Assembly: GCA_004555405.1 (NCBI GenBank)
Contig: SFIE01000033.1
Coordinates: forward strand, 1-19,971
Direction of reading: 5' to 3'
Length of the DNA stretch: 19,971 bases
Source of the DNA: Subdoligranulum sp.
Lineage (GTDB): Bacteria > Bacillota > Clostridia > Oscillospirales > Ruminococcaceae
Part shown: positions 13,955 through 19,971 of the stretch, piece by piece
Layout of the letters: each line of letters opens with the position of its first letter
Numbering within the stretch: the first letter of the stretch is position 1
Notes under the pieces: generated by a model
Seen by the model: only the letters and a program-made list of their open reading frames with translations
Database searches by the model: none
What the model was told of the DNA's origin: nothing
Program-made: the position numbers and the translations under genes

Positions 13955-14968
13955 TTACAGCAGGGGAATGCCTGCCTGCTGGAACATTTCGCGGGTGGCG
14001 GCATCCCACACGCTGCTTTGCACCTCGCCAATATGGGCGCTGCCCAGAAGCAGCATGCACAGGCGGCTTTGGCCAATGCCGCCGCCAATGGTAAGGGGCA
14101 GCTTGCCCGCCAGCAGCTCGGCGTGGAAAGGCAGCTGGGCGCGTTCGGGGCAGCCTGCCAGCTCCAGCTGCTTGGCAAGGCTTTCGGGGGTAACGCGAAT
14201 GCCCATGCTCGAAAGCTCAAAGCTGCGGTTCAGCGTGTCGCTCCAGAACAACAGGTCACCGTTCAGCTCCCAGTCGTCATAGTCGGGGGCGCGGCCATCG
14301 TGCGGGGCACCGCTTTTCAGCTTGCCGCCGATCTGCATCAGAAATACGGTTTTCTTTTCCTTGCAGATCGCATCCTCACGCTCTTTGGGGGTAAGGCCCG
14401 GATACAGATCCTCCAGCTGCTGCGAGGTGATAAAGGTCACCTCATGCGTCAGCAGAGGGTGCTGCTCCAACTGAGGGAACATGGCGCGCAGGGTCATTTC
14501 CGTGGCGCACACGCTGCTGACAATGCTGCGCACAACGCCCTGCAGATATTCGATCTTGCGGTCCTCGGCGCGGATCACTTTTTCCCAGTCCCACTGGTCC
14601 ACATAAATGCTGTGCAGGTTGTCCAGTTCTTCATCGCGGCGAATAGCGTTCATATCGGTATACAGGCCGTTGCCGGGATTAAAATCATAGTCACGCAGGG
14701 CCTTGCGCTTCCACTTGGCAAGGCTTTGCACCACCTGGCACTCTTTGCCGCCGTCCAGCATATCAAACTGCACAGGGCGTTCTACGCCGTTCAGATCGTC
14801 GTTCAGGCCGGTGCCCACTTCCACAAACAACGGGGCCGACACACGGCGCAAGCTGAGCGAGCGGCTCAGATTATCCTGAAACAGGCTTTTGATCAGGCCG
14901 ATGGCACGCTGTGTATCATACAGGTTCAGCACGGGCTTATAGCCCTGCGGAATAAATGCTTTGCTCAT
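13955..14968 (-). CDS. asnA: Aspartate-ammonia ligase (asparagine synthetase A)
   Basis: The 337-aa enzyme makes asparagine from aspartate, ammonia and ATP, and has a class II aminoacyl-tRNA synthetase fold. Characteristic AsnA segments run the whole length: VSAPLFVEVGTGLNDDLNG, AKWKRKALRDYDF, GLYTDMNAIRRDEELDN and YVDQWDWEK in the N-terminal half, then LMQIGGKLKSGAPHDGRAPD, YDDWELNGDLLFW, and LPLTIGGGIGQSRLCMLLL near the C-terminus. The length agrees with E. coli AsnA (330). The start is followed by SKAFIPQGYKP; the ribosome site upstream (GTGGGAAA) is weak. A good promoter lies at 15062-15090, giving a leader of about 85 nt with two mutually exclusive hairpins. Confidence 0.96.
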   Translation of the reverse strand: MSKAFIPQGYKPVLNLYDTQRAIGLIKSLFQDNLSRSLSLRRVSAPLFVEVGTGLNDDLNGVERPVQFDMLDGGKECQVVQSLAKWKRKALRDYDFNPGNGLYTDMNAIRRDEELDNLHSIYVDQWDWEKVIRAEDRKIEYLQGVVRSIVSSVCATEMTLRAMFPQLEQHPLLTHEVTFITSQQLEDLYPGLTPKEREDAICKEKKTVFLMQIGGKLKSGAPHDGRAPDYDDWELNGDLLFWSDTLNRSFELSSMGIRVTPESLAKQLELAGCPERAQLPFHAELLAGKLPLTIGGGIGQSRLCMLLLGSAHIGEVQSSVWDAATREMFQQAGIPLL

Positions 14969-15061
14969 ATTTTTCCCACTTTCTTTTTCCGGCTGCCAGC
15001 TTTTTTACAGCCGGCGCTTTTGCTTGCTGCGCCGCCGTTTGAAATGGCGCGGTATTTTTTA

Positions 15062-15090
15062 ATTATGCCACACTCGCTATAAAATGTAAA
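15062..15090 (-). promoter_or_regulatory. asnA promoter
   Basis: On the minus strand TTTACA (15090-15085) and CATAAT (15067-15062) are exactly 17 bp apart. Transcription should start near 15055, about 85 nt before the asnA start. Confidence 0.7.
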
Positions 15091-15145
15091 GAGCTGGCCG
15101 CGCTTTGCCCGCCTGGGCTTTTTCAAATTGCACGCCCTGCGCTTA

Positions 15146-15174
15146 TTGCGCAAAAAAGACTGTGGTGCTATAAT
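15146..15174 (+). promoter_or_regulatory. cysS promoter (extended -10)
   Basis: TATAAT (15169-15174) is preceded by TGC, an extended -10 motif. TTGCGC (15146-15151) is a -35 box 17 bp upstream. The predicted leader is about 68 nt. I saw no T-box features in it. Confidence 0.72.
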
Positions 15175-15248
15175 AGAAACAGTTCTACGGCCTGGTGCCG
15201 CCAACCATAAAATGCCCGCTGCTGCGGCAGCTGCAAAGGAGAAAGCTC

Positions 15249-16643
15249 ATGCAGATCTTTAACACTCTGACCCGCAAAAAAGAAGAATTTGTGCCCATGA
15301 AACCCGGTGAATACCGCATTTATGTGTGCGGCCCCACCGTTTACAATTATATTCACATCGGCAACGCCCGCCCCTTGATCGTGTTTGACACCCTGCGCAA
15401 CTATCTGGAGTGGCGCGGCAACAAGGTGATCTATGTGAGCAACATCACCGATATTGACGATAAGCTCATCAAAAAGGCCAACGAAGAAGGCGTGACCATG
15501 AAAGAAGTGGCCGAGCACTTTACCGCCGAATATCTGAAGGACAGCGACGGGCTGAACTGCCGCCGCCCCACCGTGCAGCCCCACGCCACCGATCATATTT
15601 CCGAGATTCTGGATATCGTAAAGGATCTGATCGAGCGCGGCCATGCCTATGTGGCCAAAAACGGCGATGTATATTTCCGCGTAAAAAGCTTTCCCGAATA
15701 CGGCAAGCTGAGCCATTTGAATCTGGAGGATCTGGAAAGCGGCAACCGTGAGCTGCGCAGCCAGATGGACGATGATCTGAAGGAAGACCCCGCCGACTTT
15801 GCCGTGTGGAAAGCCGCCAAGCCCGGCGAGCCTGCATGGGAAAGCCCCTACGGCATGGGCCGCCCCGGCTGGCACATTGAGTGCAGCGCCATGAGCCGCA
15901 AGCATCTGGGTGCCACCATCGATCTGCACGCAGGCGGACAGGATCTGGTCTTCCCCCATCACGAAAACGAGATTGCACAGTCCGAGTGCGCCAACGGCGT
16001 TTGCTTCAGCCACTATTGGATGCACAACGGCTTTTTGAACATTGACAATGTGAAAATGTCCAAGAGCGCCGGAAACTTCTTTACTGTGCGCGAGATCGCG
16101 GAGAAATTCGGCTACGAGCCCATTCGCTATTTCATGCTGACCGCCGGTTATCGCATGCCGCTGAACTATACCATTGACCTGATCGAAAGCTGCAAAAACA
16201 GCCTGGAACGCCTGTACACCTGCCGCGAAAATCTGGATTTTGCCATTCAGAACGCCCACGGCACTGACACTTCGCTGGTGGCCAAGGCCGATGAAGCCAA
16301 GGAGAAGTTCATCAAGGGCATGGACGATGACCTGAACACGCCCGATGCACTGGCCGCCCTGTTTGAGCTGGTAAAGGATATCAACACCGGCTCGGCAAAC
16401 GCTGACCGGGCAAGCCTGGAATATGCCGCCAAGATGTTTGACGAGCTGACCGGCGTTTTGGGCCTTTTGTACAACCGCAAAAAGGACGAAGTGCCCGCCG
16501 AGGTGACCGAGCTTGTGCAGCAGCGCGCCGATGCCAAAAAGGCAAAGGATTGGGCCACCGCCGATGCCATTCGCGATAAGATCACTGCCTTGGGCTACAC
16601 GGTGAAGGACACCGCACAGGGCCCCCAGCTGATCAAAAACTGA
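15249..16643 (+). CDS. cysS: Cysteinyl-tRNA synthetase
   Basis: The 464-aa class I synthetase charges tRNA-Cys with cysteine. Signature residues are all present: YVCGPTVYNYIHIGNARP with zinc ligand C27 and the HIGH-type motif HIGN (residues 36-39), GWHIECSAMS with C212, FPHHENEIAQSE with H237 and E241, and KMSKS at 269-273. The C-terminal part carries the helical DALR-type region and a short basic end. The length fits the bacterial enzyme (461 in E. coli). Start: ATG 15249 has AAAGGAG 7 nt upstream; an in-frame ATG at 15195 has no site. It has its own promoter and is followed by a strong terminator. Confidence 0.97.
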   Translation: MQIFNTLTRKKEEFVPMKPGEYRIYVCGPTVYNYIHIGNARPLIVFDTLRNYLEWRGNKVIYVSNITDIDDKLIKKANEEGVTMKEVAEHFTAEYLKDSDGLNCRRPTVQPHATDHISEILDIVKDLIERGHAYVAKNGDVYFRVKSFPEYGKLSHLNLEDLESGNRELRSQMDDDLKEDPADFAVWKAAKPGEPAWESPYGMGRPGWHIECSAMSRKHLGATIDLHAGGQDLVFPHHENEIAQSECANGVCFSHYWMHNGFLNIDNVKMSKSAGNFFTVREIAEKFGYEPIRYFMLTAGYRMPLNYTIDLIESCKNSLERLYTCRENLDFAIQNAHGTDTSLVAKADEAKEKFIKGMDDDLNTPDALAALFELVKDINTGSANADRASLEYAAKMFDELTGVLGLLYNRKKDEVPAEVTELVQQRADAKKAKDWATADAIRDKITALGYTVKDTAQGPQLIKN

Positions 16644-16658
16644 TCGTTTGAATCACAC

Positions 16659-16704
16659 GCCCCCCGAACCCGGATGGATCTTCCGATTCGGGGGGCATTT
16701 TTAT
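16659..16704 (+). terminator. cysS terminator
   Basis: A 10-bp stem, GCCCCCCGAA (16659-16668) with TTCGGGGGGC (16687-16696), contains a nested CGGA/TCCG hairpin and is followed by ATTTTTAT. The next gene starts 30 bp later with no clear promoter between. Confidence 0.8.
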
Positions 16705-16733
16705 AAAGCCGTATCACGCAAACGGAGAAGATC

Positions 16734-19679
16734 ATGTCAGAACGCACACCATTTTCATCAAAACGCCTTTTCGCTGTTCTGCTGGCGGCGGGCTTTTGCC
16801 TGCAGCTGGGCATTGCCGCCTGCACCGAAGGCTACCCCTATGACCAAAGCTGTTTTTTATCCTGGGCCCTGCGCATGGCCGATCTTGGCCCCGCCGGGTT
16901 TTACAGCGCCGGATATTTTTGCGATTACCCGCCGGGCTACCTGTATGTTCTGTGGGGCATCGGCAAGCTGATGCAGCTTTTGCACATTGGCCACGAAACC
17001 GCCATGGCCCGGGTGCTGCTGGCTTTGCCCTCGGCGCTGGGCGCCTGCGGGCTTTCGGCGCTGGCCTTTTTGATCGCCCGCCGCGCAAACCGGCCCGGGC
17101 TGGCCCTGCCCATGGCGGGCTTTGTGCTGCTGTGCCCGGCGCTGCTGTTTGACACCGCCGTGTGGAAACAGATCGATGCGTTTTTTCTGCTGCCGCTGGC
17201 ACTGGCGTTTTATTTTTTGAGCGAAGATCACTTTGTGCCTGCCGCCGCCCTGTATGGGCTTGCACTGGCCATTAAGCCGCAGGCTCTTTTGGCCGGGCCC
17301 GTGCTGGCCGCCGCGTTTGCGGCCGCCTTTGTGCGCGCCCGGGCCGGGCAGCGGCTTCGCACTGTGCTTACCACCGCCGCCTGCGCCGCCCTGAGCGCCG
17401 CCGTGGTGGTGTTGGCCGGGCTGCCGTTCTGGGGCGGTCGGGTGCTGGCCGGGCTTTGGGAAAAATACACCTCCACCGGCTCCAGCTATGCCTATGCCGT
17501 GATCAACGCTTTTAATCTGGCCGAGGGCCTTGGCGGAAACTGGGTGCCGCAGACGAGCCGCCTTGGCCCCCTCAGCTGGCAGCAATGGGGCATTTTGCTG
17601 CTTTGCCTGCTCACCGCCGCACTGGCGCTGCTCACACTGGCCGGGCTGAAAAAGCACACCTTCTGCCCGCTGCTGCTGGGGGCATTTTACACCGTGGGCG
17701 TATTCACCCTCAGCCACCGTATGCACGAGCGCTATCTGCTGCCCGGCCTTGCCTTTACGCTGCTGGCCGCCGCCAAATGGGGCGATCGTCGGCTGCTGGG
17801 CGCGGCCGCAGGCCTGAGCCTGACCGGCCTTGTCAATCTGATACAGGTGTACAGCTATGCCGGCACCGACGATGAATTTATGACCGGCGCACTGCCCACA
17901 CTGGCCGCACGGCTGGGCGGCTTTGCGGAAACCGCTTTCTTTATTCTTCTGGCGTGGACTGCCGCCTCGCTCACCTTGGGCGCACAGCCGCACCCTGTGC
18001 AGCACCGCGAAAGCGCCCCGCCGCCTTTGCCCCTGCCGCAGCCGCGCTGGACCATGCCCGAAGCTGTGCGTCTCGGCCTGCTTTCGCTGGTTGTGCTGGC
18101 CGTAAGCCTGTGGAATCTGGGCAGCACCAAAGCCCCGCAAATCCCGTTGGAGGTTCTGAACGGCTCGCAGAGCATCACCGTGCAAACGCAAACGCCCGCC
18201 GCTCAGGTGTGGGTGTATCCCGGTATCTCCTATAACGGCGTGGTGGAAATTTTCGATGCCGACAGCGGTATGCTTTTGACCAGCCAGGATCTGGATTACA
18301 GCGTTTCGTTCAGCTGGCTCTCGCTGCCGCTGCCCGAAAACAGCGGGCGTTACTGCATTGCGGTTTCGGCCGGGCGCGTGATGGAGCTTTCGCTGCGCGA
18401 TGCAAACGGCAGCCCACTGGCCGTTTCGGACACAGACAACGCCCTGTTTGACGAGCAAAGCCTGGTGCCAGGCCATATCAGCTGCCGGAACAGTATGTAT
18501 TTTGACGAGATCTACCACGCGCGTACCGCGTATGAAATGGCGCACCGGCTGCCCGTGTATGAAACCACACACCCGCCGCTGGGCAAGGATCTGATCATGC
18601 TGGGCGTTATGCTGTTTGGCATGACCGCCTTTGGCTGGCGCGTGGTGGGGGCTGTGTTCGGCGCAGCCATGGTGCCGCTGTTTTATCTGCTGGCACGGCG
18701 GCTTACCCGCAGCCCGCGCTATGCCCTGCTGGGGGCCGTGCTGCTTTCGCTGGACGGCCTGCGCTTTGTGCAGACCCGCATTGCCACCATTGATGTATAC
18801 GCTACCTTTTTTATACTGCTTTCGGCTTACTGCATGGTGTGGTATGCCCAGCAGGTGCTCAGCAAGGGTGTTCACCATGCCCTATTGCCCATGCTGCTGT
18901 GCGGTGCGGCCTTTGGCCTTGGCTGCGCCAGCAAGTGGACCGGCATTTACGCCGGTGCCGGGCTGGCCATTGTGTATTTTGCCGTTTTGTGGCTGCGCCG
19001 CCGCCAGGGTGTGCCCGGCTTTGCACACGAAGCGATTTTGGCCATAGCGGGCGGTGTTTTGTTTTTTGTTGTGCTGCCGCTTGGCATTTACCTTGCCTCT
19101 TACCTGCCCTATTATTGGCGCGATCCTGCTTTCAGCCTGCAGGATTGGTGGAACTGCCAGCTAAGTATGTATTGGTATCACAGCACGCTGCAGGCCAACC
19201 ACCCCTTTGAAAGCCGCTGGTATACATGGCCGTTTTTGCTGCGTCCTGTGTGGTATTATGCCGGGCACGGCCTTGCCGAGGGCATGAAAGCCAGCATCGC
19301 TGCCATTGGCAACCCGGTGGTGTGGCTGGGCGGCACCGCAGGCATCGGTGCGCTGGTGTGGCGCGTTCTCAGCGGCAAAGGCGAGCGCCGCAGCGCCTGC
19401 GTGCTGGTTTTCTGGCTGGTGCAGGTGCTGCCGTGGCTGCTGGTGAGCCGCTGCACATTCCTGTATCACTATTTTCCCGGCATGATCTTTTCGCTTCTGG
19501 CGCTGGTGCTGGCGCTGGAATCGGCCCGGCGCGAGGGGCACCCGCACCCCTGGCTTTGCCGCGCATTGGCCGCCGGGGCCGGTGTGTGCTTTGTTGTGTT
19601 TTATCCGCTTCTCAGCGGCATGGCTGTGCCCGCCGCATGGCTGCAGTGGCTGCAATGGCTGCCCACCTGGGGCTGGTAA
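16734..19679 (+). CDS. Double GT-C glycosyltransferase, C-terminal half PMT-like
   Basis: The 981-aa membrane protein appears to join two GT-C transferase modules, enzymes that move a sugar from a lipid-phosphate carrier outside the membrane. Module one (about residues 10-430) has D37 in GYPYDQSCF just after helix one, CDYPPGYLYVLW (63-74) and SHRMHERYLLP (327-337), seen in lipid-linked mannosyltransferase-like families. A Pro-rich link and one helix (about 447-463) lead to a beta-rich external segment (about 472-585). Module two (586-981) resembles protein O-mannosyltransferase (GT39): YFDEIYHAR with D591-E592, THPPLGK (612-618), FGWRVVGAVFG, and QTRIATIDVYATFF. The start has GGAG 6 nt upstream. 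Sugar and acceptor are unknown. No shift or stop is seen across the joint, so the fusion looks real. Confidence 0.8.
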   Translation: MSERTPFSSKRLFAVLLAAGFCLQLGIAACTEGYPYDQSCFLSWALRMADLGPAGFYSAGYFCDYPPGYLYVLWGIGKLMQLLHIGHETAMARVLLALPSALGACGLSALAFLIARRANRPGLALPMAGFVLLCPALLFDTAVWKQIDAFFLLPLALAFYFLSEDHFVPAAALYGLALAIKPQALLAGPVLAAAFAAAFVRARAGQRLRTVLTTAACAALSAAVVVLAGLPFWGGRVLAGLWEKYTSTGSSYAYAVINAFNLAEGLGGNWVPQTSRLGPLSWQQWGILLLCLLTAALALLTLAGLKKHTFCPLLLGAFYTVGVFTLSHRMHERYLLPGLAFTLLAAAKWGDRRLLGAAAGLSLTGLVNLIQVYSYAGTDDEFMTGALPTLAARLGGFAETAFFILLAWTAASLTLGAQPHPVQHRESAPPPLPLPQPRWTMPEAVRLGLLSLVVLAVSLWNLGSTKAPQIPLEVLNGSQSITVQTQTPAAQVWVYPGISYNGVVEIFDADSGMLLTSQDLDYSVSFSWLSLPLPENSGRYCIAVSAGRVMELSLRDANGSPLAVSDTDNALFDEQSLVPGHISCRNSMYFDEIYHARTAYEMAHRLPVYETTHPPLGKDLIMLGVMLFGMTAFGWRVVGAVFGAAMVPLFYLLARRLTRSPRYALLGAVLLSLDGLRFVQTRIATIDVYATFFILLSAYCMVWYAQQVLSKGVHHALLPMLLCGAAFGLGCASKWTGIYAGAGLAIVYFAVLWLRRRQGVPGFAHEAILAIAGGVLFFVVLPLGIYLASYLPYYWRDPAFSLQDWWNCQLSMYWYHSTLQANHPFESRWYTWPFLLRPVWYYAGHGLAEGMKASIAAIGNPVVWLGGTAGIGALVWRVLSGKGERRSACVLVFWLVQVLPWLLVSRCTFLYHYFPGMIFSLLALVLALESARREGHPHPWLCRALAAGAGVCFVVFYPLLSGMAVPAAWLQWLQWLPTWGW

Positions 19680-19771
19680 AAATATATTTTTCTGCTACTA
19701 CGGCGCTTGCCAAAAGTTTTTTTGCGCTGGCCGCTGATAATATGCCGGCATTCGGTCGCAGTACATCATAC
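19680..19771. other. Short gap with nothing recognised
   Basis: The bases between the double GT-C stop and the following terminator hold T-runs and a GCGCTTGCC/GCGCTGGCC near-repeat. I see no gene, promoter or known repeat in them. Confidence 0.4.
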
Positions 19772-19826
19772 AAAAAAAGCCCTATACAGCATGAAGGCTT
19801 GCCCCAATGCCGTATAGGGATTTTTT
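19772..19826. terminator. Bidirectional intrinsic terminator
   Basis: CCCTATAC (19780-19787) pairs with GTATAGGG (19812-19819), and inside it GCAT (19789-19792) pairs with ATGC (19807-19810). Seven A precede and six T follow. It separates the convergent double GT-C (+) and TRAP permease (-) genes. Confidence 0.78.
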
Positions 19827-19859
19827 ATGCAGATTCAGATCATGCTGTATCCAGCCGAT

Positions 19860-19971
19860 TTATCCGGCGTATCCCAGCAGTCTTGGCAAAGCCAGCGTTA
19901 CAGCAGGCACATAGGTAATGATCACCAAACCGATCAGCAGAACGCATAGGAACGGTACGATTTTTTTAACA
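19860..19971 (-). CDS. TRAP transporter large permease (DctM-like), C-terminal end
   Basis: On the minus strand an open frame enters from the window edge and ends at TAA (19862-19860), giving 36 complete residues. It reads as one hydrophobic helix, IVPFLCVLLIGLVII, followed by TYVPAVTLALPRLLG. This resembles the closing helix and ITYxPxxxLxLPxL ending of DctM-type TRAP permeases, which import C4-dicarboxylates or other organic acids using a sodium gradient and a binding protein. Most of the gene lies outside the window, so the family call rests on this short motif, and the substrate cannot be told. Confidence 0.6.
   Translation of the reverse strand, partial: VKKIVPFLCVLLIGLVIITYVPAVTLALPRLLGYAG

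Noticed and set aside
16857..18878. 673-codon minus-strand frame opposite the double GT-C gene
   Set aside because: Its composition (Gln, His, Ala, Gly) is that of a complement shadow, and the plus strand has a full-length membrane protein with recognised motifs.
1..19971. CRISPR array, tRNA or rRNA genes, phage or transposase genes
   Set aside because: No regularly spaced repeats, cloverleaf-like stretches, rRNA blocks or mobile-element proteins were seen by eye in the intergenic regions.

Overview
The window looks like chromosomal DNA of a GC-rich gut Firmicute of the Oscillospiraceae/Ruminococcaceae type (Faecalibacterium, Gemmiger or Subdoligranulum-like). This is inferred from the protein families (SpoIIQ-like M23 protein, PsuK/PsuG, AsnA, clostridial twin P-loop ATPase, PF06541-like membrane protein), strong AGGAGG-type ribosome sites, TATAAT promoters with T-rich intrinsic terminators, and short palindromic intergenic repeats of a kind I associate with these genera. 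I see no rRNA, tRNA, CRISPR array, phage gene or transposase.

Layout. 1-346: the 3' end of a DUF559 endonuclease-like gene, a double-hairpin repeat and a terminator. 347-1084 (-): a membrane-anchored M23 peptidase. 1085-1488: divergent promoters, then a ~190-nt leader with an intrinsic terminator upstream of psuK-psuG (pseudouridine breakdown, +). 3439-4743 (+): a duplicated PF06541-like membrane protein ending in a palindromic repeat that begins at its stop codon. 5038-6720 (-): a membrane sulfatase/LTA-synthase-like enzyme. 6884-7861 (-): pta. 8049-8615 (+): family 4 uracil-DNA glycosylase, back-to-back with pta. 8609-8722 (-): a 37-aa membrane peptide. 8854-9951 (+): a twin P-loop ATPase whose second P-loop is degenerate. 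10078-11385 (-): M18 aminopeptidase.

11385-13826 is a patch of decaying genes: pepT with a ~200-residue in-frame internal deletion, a gltS remnant with an internal deletion and an amber stop, a lysR remnant with a frameshift that runs directly into gltS, and, on the other strand, the C-terminal end of a second pepT. Intact genes resume with asnA (-), cysS (+), and a 981-aa protein carrying two GT-C glycosyltransferase modules around a beta-rich segment (+). The window ends in the C-terminus of a TRAP transporter large permease (-).

How it fits together. psuK and psuG form a two-step salvage route from pseudouridine to uracil plus ribose 5-phosphate, with a leader that looks attenuated. The M23 protein, the sulfatase-like enzyme and the double GT-C protein all act at the cell envelope. 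pepT, apeB and gltS suggest a peptide/glutamate use locus of which only the aminopeptidase looks functional. I recognise no wholly new multi-gene system. The items most worth follow-up are the psuKG leader, the stop-codon-anchored palindromic repeats, the rearranged pepT/gltS/lysR patch and the double GT-C fusion.
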